A model generated the notes under the pieces. It did not search any database and had not been told where the DNA came from. It saw only the letters and a program-made list of their open reading frames with translations. A stretch of 64,000 nucleotides of DNA from assembly GCF_000400995.2 (NCBI RefSeq), contig NZ_DF238927.1:1-64000 (forward strand). Reading direction: 5' to 3'. Positions 43,325 to 51,631 of the stretch are shown here, in pieces; position 1 is the stretch's first letter, and every line of letters starts with the position of its first letter. The stretch comes from Acidovorax sp. MR-S7. GTDB lineage: Bacteria > Pseudomonadota > Gammaproteobacteria > Burkholderiales > Burkholderiaceae_C. The position numbers were made by a program, and so were the translations under genes.

Positions 43325-44794
43325 ATGAAGGCTTCGAATACAGCATGGGCGGCGCTGCCGCTGGTTTTGGCACTGGCCGGCTGCGGCGGCGGCAGCGGCA
43401 GCAACAACAGCACGCCGTCCACGCCCGAGACGCCTGTAGTTCCCTCGGCGGACCGCATCGAGCCTTTCGACCCCAGCGGCACTGCCAAGGCGCAGGCCGC
43501 GCCGGCGGCGCCGGTGCATGCGGCGGCCGGCCCGCAGGCCACACGCACCGTCGCCCTGGGCGCGCTGGCGCAGCCCAAGGCTGCCGCAGCGGCGCAGCCC
43601 GGCGTGCCGCTGCAGATCGGCACCGCGCGCGGCGTGCAGGACACGGCCACCGTGGCCGCCACGGCCGCGCTGCTGCGCTGGCAGCCCACGGCGCACGGCA
43701 CGCAGGTGGCGGCGCTGCGCTTCACGGCCGAGGGGGCGCACGGCGTGCGCCTGGGCGTGCTGGTGCAGGCGCTGCCTGCCGGCGCGGTGCTGCGCTTCTA
43801 CGGGACCATGGACGAGGGCGCCGTGGAGATCGGCGCCGACGAGCTGCGCGCCGTGGCCGAGCGCAATGCCCAGGGCGGCGCTCCGGATGACGCCGCCCGC
43901 ACCTACTGGAGCCCCGACTTCGGCGGCCCGCAGACCACGCTGGAGGTGGAGATCCCTGCCGGCGCGCAGGCTGCCGCCGTGCAGCTGGCCGTGCCGCGCC
44001 TGTCGCACTTCACCGTGGCGCCCGCCGCCGCCGAGGAGGCCGCCTTCGCCAAGGTGGGCGAGTCGGGCAGCTGCAACGTGGACGTGACCTGCCGCCCCGA
44101 ATACCTCGACCAGAGCCGCTCCGTGGCGCGCATGATCTATGTGCGCGAGGATGGCAAGAGCTACCTGTGCACCGGCACGCTGCTCAACGACGCGCAGTCC
44201 AGCGGCACGCCGTATTTCCTGAGCGCCAACCACTGCATCTCCACCCAGGCCGTGGCCTCCACGCTCACCACCGACTGGTTCTACCGCTCCGCGAGCTGCG
44301 GCGGCTCCGGCGTGAACCCGGCCACCACGCGCCTGGCGGGCGGCGCCACGCTGCTGTACGCGTCGGCCACCACCGACGTGTCGTTCCTGCGCCTGGACCG
44401 TCCGGCGCCGGCGGGCATCGTCTACGCAGGCACGTACTTCGGCGGCGTGCAGGCCGGGCAGGTGCTGGCCGGCGTGCACCACCCCAAGGGCGACCTGCAG
44501 AAGGTCAGCCAGGGCGTGGTGCTGCGCTACAGCACCTGCAGCGGCGAGTGGTGCACCAACAGCGACGACACCAACGGCACCTTCCTCACGCTGGGCTGGC
44601 AGCAGGGCGTGGTGGAAGGCGGCAGCAGCGGCTCGGGCGCGTTTATCACCATCGGGCCGCGCCGCTACGTGGTCGGCCAGCTGTTCGGCGGCACGTCGAG
44701 CTGCGAGAACCCGGCCGGCGTGGACCACTACGGCCGCTTCGACACCAGCTACCGCACCGCGATCAAGAACTGGCTGAACCCCGGCACGCCATAG
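43325..44794 (+). CDS. secreted/lipid-anchored trypsin-like serine protease
   Basis: Protein of 489 residues. Lipobox LAGC is near 18-21, followed by a low-complexity GGGSGS/TPSTPETP linker, an uncharacterised beta-rich domain (about 90-235) and an S1-like protease domain. The catalytic triad appears as H303 (SANHCIS), D351 (TTDVSFLRLD) and S435 (GGSSGSG). Several Cys pairs (SGSCNVDVTC, CTGTLL, CSGEWC, SSCEN) suggest disulphides. It resembles lysyl endopeptidase-type bacterial proteases. It should sit in the outer membrane or be released; specificity is unproven. Confidence 0.87.
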   Translation: MKASNTAWAALPLVLALAGCGGGSGSNNSTPSTPETPVVPSADRIEPFDPSGTAKAQAAPAAPVHAAAGPQATRTVALGALAQPKAAAAAQPGVPLQIGTARGVQDTATVAATAALLRWQPTAHGTQVAALRFTAEGAHGVRLGVLVQALPAGAVLRFYGTMDEGAVEIGADELRAVAERNAQGGAPDDAARTYWSPDFGGPQTTLEVEIPAGAQAAAVQLAVPRLSHFTVAPAAAEEAAFAKVGESGSCNVDVTCRPEYLDQSRSVARMIYVREDGKSYLCTGTLLNDAQSSGTPYFLSANHCISTQAVASTLTTDWFYRSASCGGSGVNPATTRLAGGATLLYASATTDVSFLRLDRPAPAGIVYAGTYFGGVQAGQVLAGVHHPKGDLQKVSQGVVLRYSTCSGEWCTNSDDTNGTFLTLGWQQGVVEGGSSGSGAFITIGPRRYVVGQLFGGTSSCENPAGVDHYGRFDTSYRTAIKNWLNPGTP

Positions 44795-44821
44795 ATCGCC
44801 GGGCCTGAAACTAGCGCTCGC

Positions 44822-44928
44822 CATGCCAGCGGGCGCCGCGGAGCTGGCTTTGCCAGGCCGCCGGCGTCGCCCCCCTTCCCGCGCGCAGCGCGAGAGAAGG
44901 GGGGAGCGGCGAAGCCGCTCGGGGGGAT
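44822..44928 (-). repeat. GC-rich double-hairpin repeat family B (B3)
   Basis: Minus-orientation copy: CCCCCCGA, hairpin GCGGCTTCGCCGC, TCCCCCC, hairpin with CTCTCGCGCTGCGCGCG, GGGAAGGGGGGCGACGCC. It lies exactly between the convergent protease and TctC genes and may end both transcripts. Confidence 0.75.
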
Positions 44929-44929
44929 G

Positions 44930-45904
44930 TCAATCAATCCGCGCCCCGGAGTCCTGCACGATCTGCTTCCAGTGCGCCAGCTCGCCTGGCAGCATGGCCG
45001 CGAAGCTGCGCGGGTCGGAATCCACCGGCTCCGCGCCCAGCGCCTTGAGGCGCTCGCGCATCGCGGGCGTGGCTAGCACCTTGGTGATGGCGCCGTGCAG
45101 CTTCTCGACGATGGGCGCGGGCGTGCCCGCCGGGGCGAAGAGACCGTACCACGAGGTCACGGACAGCTCCTTGCCCAGCGGCGGGATCTCGGGCGCCAGC
45201 GCCGTGGGCTTGTCCGACGCCACGCCCAGCACGCGCAGCTTGCCGCTGGTGACGAACGGCATCACGCCGGGGAAGCTGCCGAAGGTGACGGGCAGCTGGC
45301 CCGCCACCACGTCGGTGGCCGCGGCGGCCGCACCCTTGTAGGGCACGTGCAGCAGGTTCACGCCCTTCTGCTTCTTGAGCATCTCGCCCAGCAGGTGGTT
45401 GAGCGTGCCGTTGCCGGCCGACGCGTATTCCACCTTGCCGGGATGGGCCTTGGCGTAGGCCACGAGTTCGTCCAGCGTCTTGGCCGGGAAGTTCGGGTTC
45501 ACCACCAGCAGGTAAGGCGCCACGGCCAGCTGCATCACGGGCGTGAAGTCCTTGACGGGGTCGAACGGGATCTTGCTGTAGAGCGCCGGGTTGATGGTGT
45601 GCGCGCTTTGCGCCGTGACCAGGAAGGTGTGGCCGTCGGGTGCGGCGCGTGCGACCTGGCTGGTGCCCAGGTTGCCGCCCGCGCCGGGGCGGTTTTCCAC
45701 CACCACAGGCTGGCCCAGAGAGTTCTCCAGGCCCTGCGCCACGGCGCGGGCGATCACGTCGTTGGCGCCGCCGGGGTTCTGCGGCACCACGAAGACGATG
45801 GGGCGCGTGGGCCAGGCATTCTGCTGCGCCCATGCGGCGGGCGCGGCGGCCAGCAGGCCGAGGGCGGCGGCGGACAGGGTGCGGCGGGTGAGAGAGCGGG
45901 GCAT
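44930..45904 (-). CDS. Bug/TctC-family periplasmic solute receptor
   Basis: Protein of 324 residues. The Sec signal peptide is residues 1-26 (RRTLSAAALGLLAAAPAAWAQ); the Bug fold follows with RPIVFVVPQNPGGANDVIAR, the NRPGAGGNLGT loop and SAGNGTLNHLLGE. AAGGAG stands 8 nt before the ATG at 45904. It has no TctAB permease genes beside it. It lies 23 bp after the long Hsp70-like gene, so read-through from the chaperone cassette is possible. Ligand unknown; carboxylates are usual. Confidence 0.9.
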   Translation of the reverse strand: MPRSLTRRTLSAAALGLLAAAPAAWAQQNAWPTRPIVFVVPQNPGGANDVIARAVAQGLENSLGQPVVVENRPGAGGNLGTSQVARAAPDGHTFLVTAQSAHTINPALYSKIPFDPVKDFTPVMQLAVAPYLLVVNPNFPAKTLDELVAYAKAHPGKVEYASAGNGTLNHLLGEMLKKQKGVNLLHVPYKGAAAAATDVVAGQLPVTFGSFPGVMPFVTSGKLRVLGVASDKPTALAPEIPPLGKELSVTSWYGLFAPAGTPAPIVEKLHGAITKVLATPAMRERLKALGAEPVDSDPRSFAAMLPGELAHWKQIVQDSGARID

Positions 45905-45927
45905 GGGTTGTCTCCTTGTCAAGTGAA

Positions 45928-48705
45928 TCAAAGCAATACCAGCCCGGGCGGCAGGCTGTCGCCGAGGCTGCGTTTCTGGTCTTCGGCGTCCATCGCCTGG
46001 GCCTGCTCCACCAGCGCGATCCAGCGCCCGGGCGCGGCGGCGGCACGCAACTGGGCCAGCACCTGCGCGCGCAGGTCATCGGGCAGGTCGCGCGCGCGGT
46101 CGCCCGTCATGCGGGCGATCTGCACGGCGGCGAACATCGCGTGTTCGTTCCTGCGCCAGTCCTGCGCCAGCGTGGCGGCGAGGAATTCGCGCGCGGCCTC
46201 GGGCGGCATGGTCAGGTGGGCATTGGCGGCCAGCGGCTGGCGTGCGGCCAGGCGGCCGATGGCCCACCAGGTCTGCACCGGCTCGCCGGGCTTTTGCAGG
46301 CGCTGCAGCATCCACTGGCCCATCTCCTGGCGGTATTGCCAGGGCACGGCCTCCATCGCGGCGAAGAGGCGCAGCATGTCGTCGTAGCTGCCGTGCGCGG
46401 CTTTGGCGGTGCGCTGCACGGCTTGCTGCATGTGCCCGGCCACGTCTTCCAGCAATTCCATCTGCCGCGCCTCGTCCAGCCCCGACGCGATGCGGCGCCA
46501 GAAGACCCACCATTCCGTCCAGTTCGCCGCCTCCTTGCCGTGGGCCAGGCCCTGCGCGTAGAGCTGCCACGCTTGGTCGACGCGCCAGCCGTCCAGCTCC
46601 GCGCCCACGCCGGGGCGCAGGCACCAGCCCGCGAGGTTGAGCCATGCGCGTTCGTGCTCGGGCGTGCGGCGGCGGCGCTTGGCGCGCGAGAGCAGGGCGT
46701 CGAACAGCGCGCGCAGCAGAGGGGCTTCCCAGCCCTCACGGGGCCCCAGGATCTTTTCCAGCGTCTGGCGCAGCTGGCGCACATCCTTGGGCGGTACTTC
46801 CTGCGACTGGCTGCCGAAGATGCGGTCGATGGCTTCGATGGCGGGCTTGAGGTGTTTTTGGCCTCCAGCGCTTTCCTGGCAAGCGCTACCAGCTATCGAA
46901 TCGGTAGCGCCGCGCAGGTTGAAGGGCAGCAGCCACTGGCGGCTGTCGTCGTCCACGGCCACGCAGCGCACCTCCAGCGTGCCCACCTCGGTCATGCGCG
47001 CGTGGAGCTGCACTTCGACCTGCGCCTTCTCGCGCCCCTCGGGCGCGGGCAGCACGGCGGCGAGCGGCGGCAGCTCCACCCAGCCTTCGCCTGCGAGCGG
47101 CGCGATCTGTCCGGCTTGCGCGGGTGCGTCATGGCTGTTGGCGACGAGCGCGAAGCGCACCGCCTGCCCCAGCTTCAGGGCGAATCGCCGCCCGGTGAGG
47201 ACGACGCGCACGCCTTCCTCGGTGCCGCGCGGCAGCAGGCACAGGCCTTTGCCCCCCGGCAGCACCAGCCAGTAGCTGCGCGCCGATCCGCCGCCGATGC
47301 GAGGGACTACGGTTTTGATAGCTGGTGGCGCTTGTCCAGCAAGCGCTGGAGGCTGATTTGACTCAAAAGTGGCCAGCCCATGCGCCGCCGCCCCGCGCGC
47401 CACGGCCCAGTCTGGGTGCGGGTTGTGCAGCACGCGCACCGGCGCGCCGTGCCATGCGCCCAGCAGCTGCGTGAGCCGCGCGGCCAGCGCGTGCGCGTGG
47501 AACACGCCGCCGTTGAGCAGAACGGCATCCGGCAGCTCGCCCTGCGCATGCCGTGCGAGGAACTGCGCCAGATGCCGTGAGATGGCCGCGTCCGCCGGGT
47601 AGGGCAGCCCCAGACCGCGCAGCGCACCTTGGCGGCGTGCAGGCGCATCGGTAAGTTGCGCGCTCGGCAGAAAGCCTTCGACCACCCAGGCGCGCACGTC
47701 ATCGCGAGAGAGCGTGGCCGAGCGCGTCTGCGCCAGCAACTGCGAGCCGCCGCCGAGCAGGGTGACGGCGGCGCTCTCGGGTGCGTCCTGCGCCAGCAGC
47801 CGCTCCTTGGCGATGCGGCAGCGCTGCACGAGCTGTGCGAAGCGCGGGGCGGGCAGGCGCTGGCCCTCGCCCGCGAATTGCGGCTCCAGCCGGTGCGCGA
47901 GCGCCAGATCCATGTTGTCGCCGCCCAGCATCAGGTGCTCGCCCACGGCGATGCGCGTGAGCGTGGGCAGCCCGCCCGGCGTAGGCCCCACGCGGATCAG
48001 CGTCAGGTCGGTCGTGCCGCCGCCCACGTCGGCCACCAGCACGAGGCGGCAGCCTTCCAACTGCGTGGCCAGTCGCTCGCCCTGCAGCGCCAGCCAGTCG
48101 TGGAATGCGGCTTTGGGTTCTTCGAGCAGATGCACGACGGGCAGCCCGGCCAGCCGCGCGGCCTCCAGCGTCAGCGCCCGCGCGCCTTCGTCGAACGAGG
48201 CGGGCACGGTGAGCACCACGGTCTGCCGTTCCAGCGGCGCACCGGGATGGGCCGCATCCCAAGCGGCTTTCACATGCGCGAGGTACGAGGCCGAGGCCGC
48301 GAGCGGAGACACCTTCGCCACGCCTTCCGGTGCGCCCCAAGGCAGGATGGGCGCGGTGCGGTCCACGCCGGGGTGCGACAGCCAGCTCTTGGCGCTGGCC
48401 ACCAGCCGCCCCGGCACGGCCGCGCCCAGTTCGCGCGCCCAGCGGCCGAGGGTGGCTGGTGTGTCCTCCGACGCATCCAACGGCGGCCACGGCGCGCGCC
48501 ACGCATCGCCCAGCTCCTGCGGCGCGGCCTGGTAGCGCACCGAGGGCAGCAGCGGCTGGGCCTGCACCTCGCTGGCCGAGATGCGCTGGGGGATGGGCAG
48601 CAGCGTGATCTGCTCCGCATCGCCGCCCAGGGGCGCAAAGGCGCAGACGGTGTGGCTGGTGCCGAGGTCGATGCCGACGGCGTAGCGGGCGGCGGGCTGC
48701 GTCAT
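45928..48705 (-). CDS. Hsp70-family protein with long C-terminal DUF3731-type region
   Basis: Protein of 925 residues. The N-terminal half is an Hsp70/actin ATPase: phosphate-1 loop GIDLGTSHT, phosphate-2 VADVGGGTTDLTLI, GGDNMDLALAH and adenosine motif LLNGGVFHAHAL. A short beta part ends near residue 600 (PFNLRG). The remaining 310 residues are helical, Trp-rich and unlike a DnaK substrate-binding domain. Two repeat copies are read through in frame, at about residues 447-465 and 601-617; the first is absent from the shorter paralogue. It belongs to a cassette with DUF2760 and the second Hsp70. Start ATG 48705 is preferred over a TTG at 48723. Confidence 0.88.
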   Translation of the reverse strand: MTQPAARYAVGIDLGTSHTVCAFAPLGGDAEQITLLPIPQRISASEVQAQPLLPSVRYQAAPQELGDAWRAPWPPLDASEDTPATLGRWARELGAAVPGRLVASAKSWLSHPGVDRTAPILPWGAPEGVAKVSPLAASASYLAHVKAAWDAAHPGAPLERQTVVLTVPASFDEGARALTLEAARLAGLPVVHLLEEPKAAFHDWLALQGERLATQLEGCRLVLVADVGGGTTDLTLIRVGPTPGGLPTLTRIAVGEHLMLGGDNMDLALAHRLEPQFAGEGQRLPAPRFAQLVQRCRIAKERLLAQDAPESAAVTLLGGGSQLLAQTRSATLSRDDVRAWVVEGFLPSAQLTDAPARRQGALRGLGLPYPADAAISRHLAQFLARHAQGELPDAVLLNGGVFHAHALAARLTQLLGAWHGAPVRVLHNPHPDWAVARGAAAHGLATFESNQPPALAGQAPPAIKTVVPRIGGGSARSYWLVLPGGKGLCLLPRGTEEGVRVVLTGRRFALKLGQAVRFALVANSHDAPAQAGQIAPLAGEGWVELPPLAAVLPAPEGREKAQVEVQLHARMTEVGTLEVRCVAVDDDSRQWLLPFNLRGATDSIAGSACQESAGGQKHLKPAIEAIDRIFGSQSQEVPPKDVRQLRQTLEKILGPREGWEAPLLRALFDALLSRAKRRRRTPEHERAWLNLAGWCLRPGVGAELDGWRVDQAWQLYAQGLAHGKEAANWTEWWVFWRRIASGLDEARQMELLEDVAGHMQQAVQRTAKAAHGSYDDMLRLFAAMEAVPWQYRQEMGQWMLQRLQKPGEPVQTWWAIGRLAARQPLAANAHLTMPPEAAREFLAATLAQDWRRNEHAMFAAVQIARMTGDRARDLPDDLRAQVLAQLRAAAAPGRWIALVEQAQAMDAEDQKRSLGDSLPPGLVLL
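46855..46905 (-). repeat. palindromic repeat family A inside an Hsp70 coding sequence (A9)
   Basis: In gene direction: GATAGCTGGTAGCGCTTGCC, AGGAAAGCGCTGGAGGCCAA. It is translated in frame as DSIAGSACQESAGGQK, directly at the junction between the Hsp70-like core and the C-terminal helical region. Confidence 0.9.
47311..47366 (+). repeat. palindromic repeat family A inside an Hsp70 coding sequence (A10)
   Basis: Orientation opposite to the gene: TTTTGATAGCTGG, TGGCGCTTGTCCAGCAAGCG, CTGGAGGCTGATTTG. It is translated as ESNQPPALAGQAPPAIK. The paralogous Hsp70 at 49121-50953 aligns on both sides without these residues, so this is a clear in-frame insertion. Confidence 0.92.
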
Positions 48706-48723
48706 GGGCGCTGGGGCATGCAA

Positions 48724-49086
48724 TCAGGCGCCACTCCTCGCCGCCTCCAACGCCAGCGGAAGGTAGTGGGCCAACTCTTTGGCCTGGATGTCATTTGCCG
48801 AGCGCAGCTTGATGTGCCGCCGCCCTTTGCCGCAACCCTCCAGGTGGCCGAAGGGGTCCGAAATCTTGGCGCCCCTGCCAAACTCCACCGAGACATGCTG
48901 CCTGTAGGCAAAGACTCCGCAGAATTGCACGCCGGAGGAAAAGAGGATGCCGCCGTATTTGACCTCCTCGGTCACGGATGGAATGGTTTCCTTGACGAGC
49001 GTGCGAACAGACTCCACCCATGAGAGTTGCTCGCCGCCAAGCAGGCGGAGGTCATCGAGGAGTTCTTGGACGGATTTCGTGGCCAT
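48724..49086 (-). CDS. DUF1801-family (YdhG-like) protein
   Basis: Protein of 120 residues with the DUF1801 pattern: VRTLVKETIPSVTEEVKYGGILF, FCGVFAYRQHVSVEFGRGAKI and HIKLRS near the end. It is a small cytosolic beta-rich protein of the family that includes YdhG. It lies between the two Hsp70-like genes, 18 bp upstream of the longer one. A functional link to them is possible but not shown. Confidence 0.85.
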   Translation of the reverse strand: MATKSVQELLDDLRLLGGEQLSWVESVRTLVKETIPSVTEEVKYGGILFSSGVQFCGVFAYRQHVSVEFGRGAKISDPFGHLEGCGKGRRHIKLRSANDIQAKELAHYLPLALEAARSGA

Positions 49087-49120
49087 GGTGTGGTGTGCCT
49101 GACGTGGTTTTCCCGCGCCG

Positions 49121-50953
49121 CTATTCAGACGCCGCAGGCGCGCGCACGTCGAATTCCACTTTCCATCGCTCGCTGCCGCCCACGGGCACTGCGTCGAGTT
49201 CCAGCGTGCCGATATCGGTCACGCGCGCATGCAGGGTGACGGGCACGACCTCTCCGGGCGTGCGGCCTTCGGCGGGCAACTGGGCCTCGATCTCCTGCAA
49301 CTCCACCAGTTCTTCCGGCCCCCAGAAGTCGAGCAGGGTGCCCACGGTGTCGTTGCGTCGCACGCTGGAGCCGAAGAAGCGCAGGCGCACGGGCTCGCCG
49401 ACGACGAGGCCGAACTCCTGCGCGTCGAGCGCCACCTCGCTGCCTTCCTCCATGCCGAAGGGCGCGAGGCAGAGGGCGCTGATGGGCGGCTCCATGCCGG
49501 GGATAGCGGGCATGTTGCTTTCCACGCCCACGTAGTAGCTCTGCGCCGTACCACCGCGAATACGCACACCCTGGCCGCGTGCCGCGACGTAGCCGTGGTA
49601 GGCCGCGCCGCGTGCGACGGCCAGGTCGAGGTGGGCGCCGTCGAGCAGTCGGGCGGGGGCCGCGCCGTCTGCGGCCAGCCAGCCGTTGACGACCTGCACG
49701 ATGCGCTCGGCGATCTGTGGCGCCTTGAGCACGCCGCCATTGAACAGGATGGCTGTGGGGCGCGCGAACGTGGCCTGGTCCAGCGCCCCGGCCTGCCGCG
49801 CGAGGAAGGCCGCGATGTGGCGCGTGACGGCCGCGTCCTGCGCGTAGGGCAGGCCCAGTTGCGTGAGCGCGCCGCGCGCGCGGGTCTGGGGCTTGTCGGT
49901 CACCGCGACCTCGGGGAAGAAGCCTTCGAGCAGCGTCTGCTGCACCTCGGCGCGCGTGACCTCCGTGCGGATGCTGCCGCCGATGAGCTTGCTGCCCCGG
50001 CTGGGCACGATCACGGGCACGCTCTGCACGTTCTCGTCGGCCAGCAATTGCTCCTTGGCCGCGCGGCAGCCGTGGGCGAGCGCGCGGGTCTGCCATGCGT
50101 CGAGCTGCTTGCCCTCCTGCGCCAGCTTGCGCGCCACGCCGTAGGCCAGCGCCAGATCCATGTTGTCGCCGCCGAGCAGGATGTGTTCGCCCACGGCGAT
50201 GCGGCGCAGCTCCAGGCTGCCGGCGTTTTCCTGCACGGCGATCAGCGAGAGGTCGGTGGTGCCGCCGCCCACGTCCACGACGAGGATCACGTCGCCGCTC
50301 TGTACCTGCTTGCGCCAGCCGCCGCCGCTCGCCTGGATCCAGCTGTAGAGCGCGGCCTGGGGTTCTTCGAGCAGTGACAGGCGCTCGAAGCCCGCGGCCT
50401 TGCAGGCTTCGGCCGTTAGCTCGCGCGCGGCGGGGTCGAACGATGCGGGGATGGTGACGGTGACGTGCTGCGCAGCCAGCGGCGCGCCGGGGTGGGCGTG
50501 CGCCCACGCATCGCGCAGGTGTGTGAGGTAGTACACGCTGGCGGCCAGCGGAGAGATGCGTGCGACCTCGGGCGGCGCATCGGCCGGCAGGATGGGTGCG
50601 CGTCGGTCCACGCCGGGGTGGCAGAGCCAGCTTTTGGCGCTGGCCACCAGCCGGATCGGCGTGGCCGCGCCGCGCGTGCGCGCGAGTTCGCCGGTGATGC
50701 CGTCCTCGGCCGCGCCCCAGGGCAAGGCGGTATCGCCGGGGGCGAATTCGCTCTCGTGCGGCAGGTAGAGGAAGGAGGGCAGCAGCGGGCGTGCTTCGAG
50801 GGTGGCGGGCGCGGTGAGCTGCGGCACGTCGAGCACGCCCTGCACCACGCGGTCGCCATCGCTGGCCTGCAGATCCACCCACGACAGCGCGCAGTGTGTG
50901 GTGCCCAGGTCGATGCCGATGCTGAATCGGGCGCCTGTCGTTTCCACGGTCAC
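49121..50953 (-). CDS. Hsp70-family (YegD-like) ATPase
   Basis: Protein of 610 residues: GIDLGTTHCALSW, VVDVGGGTTDLSLI, LLGGDNMDLALAYG and ILFNGGVLKAPQ form the nucleotide site. A C-terminal beta domain of about 100 residues follows (VTLHARVTDIGTLELDAV), without a DnaK lid. It starts with GTG at 50953, overlapping the stop of the DUF2760 gene (GTGA), so it is translationally coupled to it. It is paralogous to the 925-residue protein downstream. No DnaJ or GrpE gene is nearby. Client and function unknown. Confidence 0.9.
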   Translation of the reverse strand: MTVETTGARFSIGIDLGTTHCALSWVDLQASDGDRVVQGVLDVPQLTAPATLEARPLLPSFLYLPHESEFAPGDTALPWGAAEDGITGELARTRGAATPIRLVASAKSWLCHPGVDRRAPILPADAPPEVARISPLAASVYYLTHLRDAWAHAHPGAPLAAQHVTVTIPASFDPAARELTAEACKAAGFERLSLLEEPQAALYSWIQASGGGWRKQVQSGDVILVVDVGGGTTDLSLIAVQENAGSLELRRIAVGEHILLGGDNMDLALAYGVARKLAQEGKQLDAWQTRALAHGCRAAKEQLLADENVQSVPVIVPSRGSKLIGGSIRTEVTRAEVQQTLLEGFFPEVAVTDKPQTRARGALTQLGLPYAQDAAVTRHIAAFLARQAGALDQATFARPTAILFNGGVLKAPQIAERIVQVVNGWLAADGAAPARLLDGAHLDLAVARGAAYHGYVAARGQGVRIRGGTAQSYYVGVESNMPAIPGMEPPISALCLAPFGMEEGSEVALDAQEFGLVVGEPVRLRFFGSSVRRNDTVGTLLDFWGPEELVELQEIEAQLPAEGRTPGEVVPVTLHARVTDIGTLELDAVPVGGSERWKVEFDVRAPAASE

Positions 50954-51543
50954 AGCTCCACCTCGGCCTGGGCGATGACGGCGGCGGCCTTGTCGTCGGA
51001 GAGCTGCGGCAGGCGCACGTCGGCGGCGCGCCAGCCGCGGTGGGCCAGGGTGCCGGTGAACGGCGGCTGGCCGATCACGTTGCCGCTTACGCGCACGGCG
51101 GCGGCGTCGAAGCCGGGGGGCAGGGTGACGCGACTGCCCTCGGTTTCGGGGCGCACGGGCTCCAGGGTCAGGTGCTCGCGCAGCGCCTTGCGGCAGCCTT
51201 CGTGCACCACGCGCGCGGCGGCGCCGATCTCGGCGTCGGTGTAGCCGGCCACGTCTTCCTGCACGAAATCGACAAAGCGCGCCTCGCGCTGCAGCAGGCC
51301 GAGCAGTTGCAGCGCGGCGGTGGGTGTGGTGACTTCAACGCGCTTTTCGACCAGCTTTTCCACGGGCACTTCCACGCGGACTTCGACGATCTTCTCGACG
51401 GGCACCTCGCGCGGCGGCACGTCGGCGGCCAGTGCCTCGCCGCCGCGCAGGCGGGCCGCGCCCAGGGCGAGGCGTGCATCGCCCAGCACGGCGAAGGCGA
51501 GGGCGATGCGGCTGAAGAAGGAGGGGGGTGTGGATTCGGTCAT
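50950..51543 (-). CDS. DUF2760 domain protein
   Basis: Protein of 197 residues. A short N-terminal helix ([19 protein letters not shown]) is followed by a Val/Glu/Lys-rich segment at about 45-70 with tandem [12 protein letters not shown] / [12 protein letters not shown] units. The conserved DUF2760 core has [44 protein letters not shown]. It is the first gene of the Hsp70 cassette, coupled by GTGA overlap. It is a likely partner or adaptor of the Hsp70-like ATPases, by conservation of the gene pair rather than any known activity. Confidence 0.88.
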   Translation of the reverse strand: MTESTPPSFFSRIALAFAVLGDARLALGAARLRGGEALAADVPPREVPVEKIVEVRVEVPVEKLVEKRVEVTTPTAALQLLGLLQREARFVDFVQEDVAGYTDAEIGAAARVVHEGCRKALREHLTLEPVRPETEGSRVTLPPGFDAAAVRVSGNVIGQPPFTGTLAHRGWRAADVRLPQLSDDKAAAVIAQAEVEL

Positions 51544-51631
51544 GGGGCGTTGCGGGGCCGTGCGGAGACGCTGCGGCACGGCCCGGAAAGAAAGGGGACC
51601 GATGTTACCAATGGGGGACAATCGCCCCCGC

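Noticed and set aside
45928-50953. The Hsp70-like genes as dnaK or hscA
   Set aside because: Both lack the DnaK substrate-binding and lid domains, and no dnaJ, grpE or isc genes are adjacent.
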